The position numbers and the translations under genes were made by a program. The notes beneath the pieces were generated by a model, which saw only the letters and a list, made by a program, of their open reading frames with translations, searched no databases and had not been told where the DNA came from. A stretch of 9,476 bases of DNA from assembly GCA_046155815.1 (NCBI GenBank), contig JBJXFY010000125.1, positions 1-9,476 on the forward strand. The letters are read 5' to 3'. Shown here piece by piece: positions 1-5,651 of this stretch. Origin of the DNA: JBJXFY01 sp046155815. GTDB lineage: Bacteria; Verrucomicrobiota; Verrucomicrobiia; Limisphaerales; CAIMTB01. Each line of letters opens with the position of its first letter. The stretch's first letter is position 1.

Positions 1-537
1 CGCCGAGCTGAACTGCACGCCGGCCGCGCCGACGCTGAGCCGGGCGGCGGTGCGTTCGCGCTCCGCCGCCGCCTCCTCCGCGAGTTCGGCGCGCCGCTCG
101 GCGACACGGATCTGCTGCTCGAGCTCGTGCGTGGTGGGCCCCTCCTCGGGCGCGAGCGCGATCTCCGGCAGTACCCGGCCACCCTCAAGCGCGCCCACTT
201 TTGTCTCGAGTTCCTGGATGCGGCCCAGCAGGCGCTGGACGGTTTCGGCGTGGGTCTTTTCCACCGCCTGGGCGCGTTCGGCGTCGCGACGTTCGAGCTG
301 CTCGATGCGCCCGAGGAGCTGCTGGATCAGTTCGGGCGAGGCGGCTGGTGCGGCGGGTACGGCCGGGGTGGCGGCAGGCGGTGCAGCCGCCGAGGGATTC
401 GTAGCCGGTTGCTGGGCCGGGGCCGGGATCGAGATCATGGCCAAGCTCAGCACGGAGGCTGCGGCACGAGCACTGCGGCGTCGGGCGGAAGCCGCGAACA
501 TAGGTTTGACGACAGTTTCAGTAGAGATTAAGGGCAT
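1..537 (-). CDS. Secreted coiled-coil protein, probable outer-membrane porin (3' end outside window)
   Basis: The reading frame stays open for all 179 codons to the window edge, so only the N-terminal part is visible. I start it at ATG 535-537, because a GGAGG (complement of 548-552) lies 10 nt upstream; the internal ATG at 499-501 has none. Residues 20-41 form an Arg-rich then hydrophobic signal peptide ending in an AxA motif (cleavage expected after Ala41). A Pro/Ala-rich linker follows to about residue 67, then a long Glu/Arg/Gln-rich coiled coil (about 68-165) containing two related LLGRI-x-x-LE segments. The last visible residues, LSVGAAGVQFSSA, resemble the entry into the beta-barrel of porin O/P-like proteins, which often have a periplasmic coiled coil before the barrel. 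The signal peptide and coil are seen; the porin call is inference. It follows cysK by 36 bp on the same strand, so it may be the last gene of the sulfur operon and could admit anions through the outer membrane. Confidence 0.6.
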   Translation of the reverse strand, partial: MPLISTETVVKPMFAASARRRSARAAASVLSLAMISIPAPAQQPATNPSAAAPPAATPAVPAAPAASPELIQQLLGRIEQLERRDAERAQAVEKTHAETVQRLLGRIQELETKVGALEGGRVLPEIALAPEEGPTTHELEQQIRVAERRAELAEEAAAERERTAARLSVGAAGVQFSSA

Positions 538-550
538 GGCGTAAGCGCCT

Positions 551-562
551 CCGCACGTGCGG
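551..562. repeat. 12-bp perfect palindrome between cysK and the porin-like gene
   Basis: CCGCACGTGCGG is self-complementary over all 12 bases. It touches the presumed ribosome-binding site of the downstream porin-like gene (complement of 548-552) and lies 11 bp beyond the cysK stop codon. It could fold as a small RNA hairpin that partly hides the GGAGG, or be a protein-binding site with an E-box-like CACGTG core. No T-run follows, so it does not look like an intrinsic terminator. The role is unknown. Confidence 0.35.
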
Positions 563-573
563 TCAGCGTTGGG

Positions 574-1551
574 TCAGGCCGCGGCGAGTTCGGCTTCGAC
601 GGGATCGCTCTCGGTGCCGACGTCGGCAAAGAGCCAGGAGGAAAGGTAGCGTTCGGAGGCGGACGGGATGATGGCGACGATCCGCTTGCCGGCGTTGTCC
701 GGGCGCTTTGCGACCTGGAGCGCCGCCCAGATGATCGCGCCGCTGGAAATGCCGACGGGGATGCCGTCGAGGCTGTTGACCTGCTTGGACACGGGGCCGG
801 AGTCGTCCTCGCTGACGATGATCACCTCGTCCACGACGTCGCGGTGGAGGTTCTCGGGTATGAAGCCCGCGCCGATGCCTTGGAGCTTGTGCGGTCCGGG
901 CGCGCCGCCGGAGATGACGGGTGACTTCGCCGGCTCGACGGCGACGGCACGGAAGCCCGGCCGCCGGGGTTTGATGACCTCCGCAACGCCGGTGATGGTG
1001 CCGCCGGTGCCGACGCCGGCCACCACGAAGTCCACCTCGCCGTCCGTGTCGCGCCAGATCTCCTCGGCGGTGGTGCGGCGGTGGATCGCGGGGTTCGAGG
1101 GGTTGGAGAACTGCTGGAGGATGAGGCTGTTCGGGATCTTGGCGTGCAGCTCCTCGGCCTTGGCGATGGCACCCTTCATGCCCTTGCTGCCCTCGGTGAG
1201 CACCAGCTTCGCGCCGAAGATTTTCAGGAGCTTGCGCCGTTCGAGGCTCATCGTCTCCGGCATGGTGAGGATGAGCTTCAGGCCGCGCGCGGCGGCGACG
1301 AAGGCGAGGGCGATGCCGGTGTTGCCGCTGGTGGGCTCGATGAGGACGGTGTCGCCGTTGATCCGGCCGGCGGCAAACGCGTCGTCAATCATCGCCACGC
1401 CGATGCGGTCCTTGACGCTCGAGAGCGGGTTGAAGAATTCGAGCTTGAGGAGCACCTCGGCGAGCGCGCCGTGCGCCGCGGCCGTGCGGTTAAGGCGGAC
1501 GAGCGGCGTGTTGCCGACGGTCTCGGTGATGTCGTTGTGGATGCGGGGCAT
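574..1551 (-). CDS. cysK: Cysteine synthase (O-acetylserine sulfhydrylase)
   Basis: This is a PLP enzyme that joins O-acetyl-L-serine and sulfide to give L-cysteine and acetate, the last step of sulfate assimilation, in the cytosol. At 325 residues it has the normal CysK length. The PLP-binding lysine is Lys47 in SSVKDR. The substrate loop PTSGNTG is at 73-79, the phosphate-binding loop GVGTGGT at 179-185, HKLQGIGAGFIP at 221-232, and the serine contacting the pyridine nitrogen lies in GISSGA (267-272). The late motif reads PSASERYLSS where many CysK proteins have PSxGERYLST, a mild deviation. The C-terminus ends in an Ala/Glu-rich tail rather than the terminal Ile-type end common in CysE. 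It starts 5 nt after the stop of the upstream peptidase gene, so translation is probably coupled. Cystathionine beta-synthase or CysM are less likely given the motif set and the sulfate-binding protein in the same operon. Confidence 0.95.
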   Translation of the reverse strand: MPRIHNDITETVGNTPLVRLNRTAAAHGALAEVLLKLEFFNPLSSVKDRIGVAMIDDAFAAGRINGDTVLIEPTSGNTGIALAFVAAARGLKLILTMPETMSLERRKLLKIFGAKLVLTEGSKGMKGAIAKAEELHAKIPNSLILQQFSNPSNPAIHRRTTAEEIWRDTDGEVDFVVAGVGTGGTITGVAEVIKPRRPGFRAVAVEPAKSPVISGGAPGPHKLQGIGAGFIPENLHRDVVDEVIIVSEDDSGPVSKQVNSLDGIPVGISSGAIIWAALQVAKRPDNAGKRIVAIIPSASERYLSSWLFADVGTESDPVEAELAAA

Positions 1552-1556
1552 GGCCT

Positions 1557-2393
1557 TCAGATGTTCTGCGCGATGGCGCTCAGGTAGCGGAACTCGGCGA
1601 GGATCGTCTGCAGCGCGGCGTGGAAGGCGTCGACCTGCCGGTGCAGCGGCGCGTGCTGCGGCGTCTCGAGGACCAGCTCGAAGGGCGGCTGCTGGAGGCC
1701 CGGCGGCACGCGCAGCACCCCCTGATAGCAGTCGTCTATCAGGCCCTTCTCCGCCTTGAAGCCGTCAATGACCGTGCTGCGGTTGCGCGGCAGGTGGCGT
1801 TCGGCCTCGCGCAGCGCGGGCTCGAGCAGGAACTCGGACAGCACGCTGCCGGTCACGAAACCATATAGACCGTGGCTGGTGTCGTCGCTGTGCAGGCTGA
1901 CCAGGCCGTGGAAGCCGTGCATCCACAGCTCCGTCTCGAGCAGCCGGATTTCCGGCGCGGGCGAGTTCTTCCAAAATTCGCGGTTCAGGTCGCGCCCTTG
2001 GCGGCTGAGCCGTGCATGGTTCGTGTAGCCCCAAGGGTTGCAGACCGGGTAAAGGTACAGGGCGTAGCCCTGCGCCAGTTCCGGCTCGCGCACGAGCTGC
2101 TGCACCAGCCGCAGCAGGCCCAGGGCGCCTTCCGGTTCGTCGCCGTGGATCGCGGCGAAGAGCCCGAGCCGCAGCGTGTCGCCGCCGCCCTTGGGCCCGA
2201 CGAAGACGTAGCGCGGCAGCTCGACCGGACCGTCCGGGCCTTCGATCGGGCCGAGCGGTCGGCGGATCAACTGCGGGAAACGTTCCGCGAGGTCATCGAA
2301 CTGCTCGAGCAGGCGTGCGAGGTCGCGGCGGCCGGTGCCGGCCTGAAACGCGGCGGCGGCGGGAACGGGTCGGGTAAGGACGGCGGTGGACAT
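1557..2393 (-). CDS. M14-family zinc carboxypeptidase / AstE-like hydrolase
   Basis: The 278-residue product carries the complete M14 metallocarboxypeptidase signature. The zinc ligands are His83 and Glu86 in HGDEPEG, plus His168 in SLHSDD. The carboxylate-binding Asn-Arg pair is in GRDLNREF (Asn137-Arg138), and the catalytic glutamate is Glu243 in VLETP. M14 enzymes remove C-terminal residues from peptides; the related succinylglutamate desuccinylase/aspartoacylase branch, which shares the DLNRxF block, cleaves N-acyl amino acids. I cannot decide between these from sequence alone. There is no signal peptide, so the protein should be cytosolic. It sits between the sulfate-binding protein gene (18-bp gap) and cysK (5-bp gap) on the same strand. 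A link to releasing cysteine or other amino acids from peptides or conjugates is therefore plausible but inferred. No strong Shine-Dalgarno precedes the ATG; coupling to the upstream gene is likely. Confidence 0.82.
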   Translation of the reverse strand: MSTAVLTRPVPAAAAFQAGTGRRDLARLLEQFDDLAERFPQLIRRPLGPIEGPDGPVELPRYVFVGPKGGGDTLRLGLFAAIHGDEPEGALGLLRLVQQLVREPELAQGYALYLYPVCNPWGYTNHARLSRQGRDLNREFWKNSPAPEIRLLETELWMHGFHGLVSLHSDDTSHGLYGFVTGSVLSEFLLEPALREAERHLPRNRSTVIDGFKAEKGLIDDCYQGVLRVPPGLQQPPFELVLETPQHAPLHRQVDAFHAALQTILAEFRYLSAIAQNI

Positions 2394-2411
2394 GGGCGGT
2401 GCGGTTAATGG

Positions 2412-3428
2412 TCAGGGACGCTGGATTTGGTCGAAGGTGCCGCCGTCGGCGAAGTGCGCGGCCTGCGCCTTGGTCCAGCCGCCGAACTCCTCGTCAATCG
2501 TGACCAGCTTGAGGTCGGCGAAACGGCCGGGGAACTTGGCCAGCGTTTCGGTGGAGCGCGGGCGGTAATGGTGCCTGGCCGCCAGCTCCTGACCGGCGGG
2601 CGAGTAGAGAAACTCGAGGTACGCCTTGGCCACGGCCTCGGTGCCCTTCCGCTTCACCACGCGGTCCACGACGGTCACGGGCGGCTCGGCCAGGATGCTG
2701 ATGCCCGGAACCACGATCTCGAACTTGTCGGCGCCGAACTCCTGCTTGATCAGGAAGGCCTCGTTTTCCCACGAGATGAAGACGTCGCCGATGCCGCGCT
2801 GGGCGAAGGTGATCGTCGAGCCGCGCGCGCCGGTGTCGAGCACGGGCACGTTCTTGTACACGCGGCGCAGGAAATCCTGGATCCTGGCCTCGTCGCCGTT
2901 GAACTCGCGCTTCGCCCACGCCCAGGCGGCCAGGTAGTTCCAGCGCGCGCCGCCGGAGGTCTTGGGATTGGGCGTGACCACGGCGACGCCCGGCTTGGCG
3001 AGGTCGCCCCAGTCCTTGATGCCCTTGGGATTCCCGGCGCGGACGACGAGGACGATCGTCGAGGTGTAGGGCGTGCTGTTGTGGGGCAGCCGCTGCTGCC
3101 AGTCCTTCGGGATCAGCCGCCCGCGCTCGGCGAGCATGTCCACGTCATAGGCGATGGCGAGGGTGACGACGTCGGCCTGCAGGCCGTCGATCACGGCGCG
3201 TGCCTGCCGGCCACCGCCGCCGTGAGACTGCCTGATGGTCACGGTGTCGCCGGTCCGTTCCTTCCAGTGCTTGGCAAAGACGGCGTTGAAATCCTCGTAA
3301 AACTCACGGGTGGGGTCGTACGAGACGTTGAGGAGTTCGATGTCCTTGGCCGGTGCGGCAAAGGCCAGCGCGGCCGCGAGCAGGCCGGCGAACCAGGTCT
3401 TGATCACGGGAAGGGCAAGTTGATCCAT
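2412..3428 (-). CDS. sbp: Sulfate/thiosulfate ABC transporter substrate-binding protein
   Basis: This is a periplasmic protein that captures sulfate (or thiosulfate) and delivers it to the CysTWA permease. The 338 residues fit the Sbp/CysP family. A signal peptide covers about residues 1-27, with hydrophobic core FAGLLAAALAFA and cleavage expected after APA. Family blocks are LLNVSYDPTREFY (32-44), SHGGGGRQARAVIDGL (68-83), NPKTSGGARWNYLAAW (154-169), GDVFISWENEA (214-224) and GGTFDQI near the C-terminus. The block usually written SHGGSGKQ has Gly for Ser and Arg for Lys here. An alternative GTG start at codon 8 would give a shorter, more typical signal peptide (MIKTWFAGLL...); neither start has a clear ribosome-binding site. 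The permease and ATPase genes are not adjacent within this window. It lies downstream of the YezD-family gene and upstream of the M14 and cysK genes, apparently in one operon. Confidence 0.93.
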   Translation of the reverse strand: MDQLALPVIKTWFAGLLAAALAFAAPAKDIELLNVSYDPTREFYEDFNAVFAKHWKERTGDTVTIRQSHGGGGRQARAVIDGLQADVVTLAIAYDVDMLAERGRLIPKDWQQRLPHNSTPYTSTIVLVVRAGNPKGIKDWGDLAKPGVAVVTPNPKTSGGARWNYLAAWAWAKREFNGDEARIQDFLRRVYKNVPVLDTGARGSTITFAQRGIGDVFISWENEAFLIKQEFGADKFEIVVPGISILAEPPVTVVDRVVKRKGTEAVAKAYLEFLYSPAGQELAARHHYRPRSTETLAKFPGRFADLKLVTIDEEFGGWTKAQAAHFADGGTFDQIQRP

Positions 3429-3485
3429 GGGAATTGATGATGTGGCGGGATCAGGATCGGGGGAGGCGGAAAGGGAAAAATGATT

Positions 3486-3674
3486 TCACCCGGCCGTGGG
3501 ACGCGGCTCCGTCGGGAGCCGGACGCGCTCGCGGCGCTCCACCTGCACGACGCGGTCGTCATGCACGGTGATCTGCACCTCGCCATAGTGCAGGCTGGCG
3601 ACCTGCCGGCGGACGAGTTCGAGCCAAGGCGGCGGCTCGGTGGCGGAATCGGTGTGGGCAACTTGGTTTGGCAT
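3486..3674 (-). CDS. YezD-family small protein (DUF2292)
   Basis: A 62-residue protein. Its core WLELVRRQVASLHYGEVQITVHDDRVVQVERRERVRL (residues 17 to 53, split here into recognisable blocks WLELVRRQ, LHYGEVQITVHD and RVVQVERRERVRL) matches my memory of the DUF2292/YezD family. These are small proteins whose genes commonly lie beside sulfate or cysteine assimilation genes. Their biochemical role is not established; they may be regulatory or accessory. I choose ATG 3672-3674; an in-frame TTG at 3699-3701 would add nine residues. Neither has a convincing ribosome-binding site, although a GGAG (complement of 3715-3718) lies 13 nt before the TTG. It is the first gene after the strong minus-strand promoter at 3735-3763 and is followed after 57 bp by the sulfate-binding protein gene. 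The 57-bp gap shows no hairpin or other signal. Confidence 0.8.
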   Translation of the reverse strand: MPNQVAHTDSATEPPPWLELVRRQVASLHYGEVQITVHDDRVVQVERRERVRLPTEPRPTAG

Positions 3675-3725
3675 GGCGCAGATCGTGCGTTGCGAAACCA
3701 AGAAGACAGTTATACTCCATCACGT

Positions 3726-3754
3726 CAACTGAGATTTATATAATTGTGCAACTG
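3726..3754. promoter_or_regulatory. Candidate operator: CAACTG repeats over the divergent promoter
   Basis: CAACTG occurs at 3726-3731 and again at 3749-3754, 23 bp apart in direct orientation, and an inverted partial copy CAGTT lies at 3707-3711. Between the two full copies is the palindrome TTATATAA (3736-3743). One copy lies in the spacer of the minus-strand promoter and the other at its expected start site, which is where a repressor would sit. A perfect TATAAT (3739-3744) on the plus strand overlaps the same core, with only a poor -35 match. The obvious candidate ligand is the divergent Rrf2 regulator, but I did not match this to a known Rrf2/CymR consensus. Confidence 0.35.
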
Positions 3755-3763
3755 CCCTGTGAA
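3735..3763 (-). promoter_or_regulatory. Sigma-70-type promoter of the sulfur operon
   Basis: On the minus strand TTCACA (complement of 3758-3763; 5 of 6 to consensus) is separated by exactly 17 nt from TATAAA (complement of 3735-3740; 5 of 6). Transcription would start near 3728, giving a leader of about 54 nt before the YezD ATG at 3674. The A+T-rich core stands out in otherwise GC-rich DNA. The match and spacing are seen directly; use in the cell is inferred. Confidence 0.6.
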
Positions 3764-3806
3764 AAGGCTGTTCCTTTGCATGGTGGCAGCGGCCCCAAGG
3801 CGATTC

Positions 3807-3836
3807 TTGATTCGGGTGCTGGAGATTCTCTAGACT
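3807..3836 (+). promoter_or_regulatory. Weak candidate promoter close to the rrf2-family start
   Basis: TTGATT (3807-3812) and TAGACT (3831-3836) are spaced 18 nt apart. If used, transcription would start at about 3843-3844, on the GTG start codon itself, giving a leaderless mRNA; this fits the lack of any ribosome-binding site before the GTG. The -10 match is only 4 of 6, and the TATAAT at 3739-3744 is an alternative that would give a leader of about 90 nt. Confidence 0.25.
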
Positions 3837-3843
3837 GCCGCTG

Positions 3844-4311
3844 GTGAAGCTTTCCCAGCGTGGCGAATACGCGTTGCGCGCCATGCTCGTGCTTGGCCTG
3901 CGCCACGGCGAGGGCGTGGTGCGCATCCAGACCGTGGCGGACGAGCAGAACATCCCGAAGCGCTTCCTCGAGCAGATCCTCAACGACCTGAAGGACGCGC
4001 GCATCGTCGAAAGCCGGCGCGGCGTGCAGGGCGGCTACCGGCTGGCCCGGCCGCCGGAGCAGATCAGCCTCGCCGAGATCATCCGGCACATGGACGGCCC
4101 GCTCGCACCGGTGGGCTGCGTCAGCGAGCGCTTCTACGAGAAGTGCTCGTGCCCGGACGAAGCCCGGTGCGCGCTGCGCAGCGTGATGCAGGAAGTGCGC
4201 GATGCGGTGGCGCGGCTGCTGGAGGGCGTGACGCTGGCGGAAATGTGTGCCCGCGCCCGGACGCTGGCCCCGAAAACGCGCGGCCTGCCCGCGCTGCACT
4301 TCGACATCTGA
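3844..4311 (+). CDS. Rrf2-family transcriptional regulator
   Basis: A 155-residue winged-helix regulator. It begins with the family hallmark MKLSQRGEYALRAMLVLG and continues with the helix-turn-helix segment TVADEQNIPKRFLEQILNDLK (about 30-50, in which IPKRFLEQIL is the recognition helix) and the wing RRGVQGGYRLARPPEQI (59-74). The start codon is GTG at 3844, fixed by the N-terminal family motif. C-terminal cysteines are Cys92, Cys101, Cys103 and Cys109. In iron-sulfur members such as IscR, three cysteines follow a roughly C-x5-C-x5-C pattern; here the spacing is C-x8-C-x-C-x5-C, so a metal or cluster site is possible but not standard. It is transcribed divergently from the YezD/sulfate-binding/cysK operon. 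That position, and the known role of the Rrf2 protein CymR in cysteine metabolism, suggest it senses sulfur or cysteine status and controls that operon. The ligand is unknown. Confidence 0.88.
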   Translation: MKLSQRGEYALRAMLVLGLRHGEGVVRIQTVADEQNIPKRFLEQILNDLKDARIVESRRGVQGGYRLARPPEQISLAEIIRHMDGPLAPVGCVSERFYEKCSCPDEARCALRSVMQEVRDAVARLLEGVTLAEMCARARTLAPKTRGLPALHFDI

Positions 4312-4393
4312 GCGGGGACAAGGCTGTTGGAACAGAAGGGAGCGGAGGGAACGGGGGAGGCGGTTGACGCTTGCCGCCCGCAGCGGCCGCCCG

Positions 4394-4765
4394 TCACGTC
4401 GCCTTCGGCTTGTAAAGGCCGAACACTGCGCCCTGCGGGTCCCGCAGGACCGCGATTCGGCCCACCGAGATGTCCATCGGCGGCGCGAGCACGGTGGCTC
4501 CGAGGCCGACCGCTTCGGCCGTGGAGGCGTCGCAGTCCGTGACCGTGACGTAGGACAGCCAGTGGCTCGGAATGCCGGGTGCCGGTGCGGCCATCAGGCC
4601 GCCCTCCATCTTTTCGCCGTGCTTGAAGAGCGTGTAGCTGCCGTCGCCGCCGGGCATCGGTTCGGTGGTCCAGCCGAAGAGGCGGGAGTAGAACGCCGCC
4701 GAGGCAGGGACGTCGGTGGAGATGAGTTCGTTCCAGCAGAATTCACCGGTCTGGGGAGAGTTCAT
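4394..4765 (-). CDS. VOC (glyoxalase/bleomycin-resistance fold) family protein
   Basis: A 123-residue single VOC domain of the glyoxalase-like kind. GEFCWNELISTDVPASAAFY (7-26) followed by SRLFGWT forms the first beta-alpha unit with the typical FYxxLFGW motif, and SHWLSYVTVTDCDAS (67-81) with LRDPQGAVFGLYKP (107-120) forms the second. Possible metal-facing residues are Glu13 and His68, but the substrate cannot be read from the sequence; the family includes lyases, dioxygenases and binding proteins. I start it at ATG 4763-4765. A GTG 66 nt upstream would add 22 residues lacking family similarity. It converges with the Rrf2 gene, with an 82-bp gap holding only a weak 5-bp stem (4359-4363 with 4374-4378), and diverges from the ECF sigma gene with 101 bp between starts. 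No functional link to either neighbour is evident. Confidence 0.85.
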   Translation of the reverse strand: MNSPQTGEFCWNELISTDVPASAAFYSRLFGWTTEPMPGGDGSYTLFKHGEKMEGGLMAAPAPGIPSHWLSYVTVTDCDASTAEAVGLGATVLAPPMDISVGRIAVLRDPQGAVFGLYKPKAT

Positions 4766-4866
4766 GGCGACGAGTTGACTGCCCAAGACCCGGGCGGAAG
4801 TCAAAGCCGGCGCCGTGAAAAACCTCGCCACCCCCGGGGCCGTACCGCCAACCTCTCCCCAATCCC

Positions 4867-5637
4867 ATGCTTGCCCCGCATGCGGAAGCTCCCGAGGTCC
4901 CGGACAGCCCGGACAACCCGGCGGCCCGCGAGTGGTTTGATCGGACCCGTTGGTCGCGGGTCATCCGCGCCGCCGGCGGCACGGAGACGCAGTCGCGTCA
5001 GGCGCTCGAGGAGCTATGCCGCGACTACTGGTACCCGCTTTACACCTACGCCCGCTGGCGCAAGGAAAGCCACGAGGATGCCTGCGACCATGTTCAGGAG
5101 TTCTTCCTCCGGCTGATCGAGCACCGGACGCTGAGTGTTGCCGACCCGGCGCGCGGGAAGTTCCGCACCTTCCTCCTTTCCTGCTTCCAGCACTTCCTCA
5201 CCAGCGAGGTCCGGCGCGACAAGGCGGTGAAGCGCGGGGGCCGGATCACGATCGTCTCGATTGACGAGGTGGACGCCGAGCAGCGGTTCCGCAACGAGCC
5301 GGTGGATCACGCCACCCCGGAAAAGCACTACGACCGCGCGTGGGCCGTGACGCTCCTGAACCGCGCCTACACCGCCGTCCGCCGTCGGAGCGAGGAGACC
5401 GGCAAGGTGCAGCTGTTCGACGCCATCTGGCCTTTCCTGACCGGGGGTGCCGGCCGCGACGACTGCTACCTCGAGGTCGGTCGGCGGCTCGGCATGACCG
5501 AGGGTGCCGTGAAGACCGCGGCGCACCGCCTCCGTGACCGCCTGCGCGACGCGCTGCGGGAGGAAATCGCCCAGACCGTCCGCGGCGCCGGGGAACTGGA
5601 CGAGGAGATGCGCGCCTTCTTCGCCGCCTTGGTCTAG
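4867..5637 (+). CDS. ECF-type RNA polymerase sigma factor (planctomycete/verrucomicrobial, kinase-linked type)
   Basis: This is a predicted sigma-70-family factor that directs RNA polymerase to a dedicated promoter set. Within its 256 residues, region 2 runs over about 43-120. Its blocks are TRWSRVIRA near the start (27-35), LCRDYWYPLYTYARWR (50-65), DACDHVQEFFLRLIEH (71-86), and RGKFRTFLLSCFQHFL (96-111) followed by KRGG. The linker has TPEKHYDRAWAVTLLNRAY (150-168). Region 4 is at about 200-236, with the helix-turn-helix LEVGRRLGMTEGAVKTAAHRL. This block order is that of the ECF group found in Planctomycetes, Acidobacteria and Verrucomicrobia, often encoded beside serine/threonine-kinase-like genes. 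Such a gene follows here after only 14 bp. ATG 4867 is the first in-frame start giving the family N-terminus; no Shine-Dalgarno is visible. The target promoters are unknown. Confidence 0.88.
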   Translation: MLAPHAEAPEVPDSPDNPAAREWFDRTRWSRVIRAAGGTETQSRQALEELCRDYWYPLYTYARWRKESHEDACDHVQEFFLRLIEHRTLSVADPARGKFRTFLLSCFQHFLTSEVRRDKAVKRGGRITIVSIDEVDAEQRFRNEPVDHATPEKHYDRAWAVTLLNRAYTAVRRRSEETGKVQLFDAIWPFLTGGAGRDDCYLEVGRRLGMTEGAVKTAAHRLRDRLRDALREEIAQTVRGAGELDEEMRAFFAALV

Positions 5638-5651
5638 GCGGCGCCCCTGCC

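Noticed and set aside
50..544. Plus-strand open frame of 164 codons (and two overlapping ones)
   Set aside because: It is antisense to the minus-strand frame with signal peptide and coiled coil. Its translation is low-complexity Ser/Arg/Ala with no family resemblance.
668..1759. Plus-strand open frame of 363 codons
   Set aside because: It lies opposite cysK and the start of the M14 gene. GC-rich DNA creates long antisense frames; the product is Arg/Ser/Pro-rich and unrecognisable.
2427..3437. Plus-strand open frame of 336 codons
   Set aside because: It is an exact shadow of the sulfate-binding protein gene, which has a complete set of family motifs.
3675..3843. Riboswitch or T-box leader upstream of the sulfur operon
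   Set aside because: The predicted leader is only about 54 nt, with no stem set resembling a SAM riboswitch or T-box.
4359..4378. Stem GGCGG/CCGCC in the gap between the Rrf2 and VOC genes as a terminator
   Set aside because: The stem is only 5 bp with a 10-nt loop and no T-run on either strand, which is expected by chance in DNA this GC-rich.
4766..4831. Longer start of the VOC protein at GTG 4831
   Set aside because: The extra 22 residues do not fit the family N-terminus, which begins within a few residues of ATG 4765.
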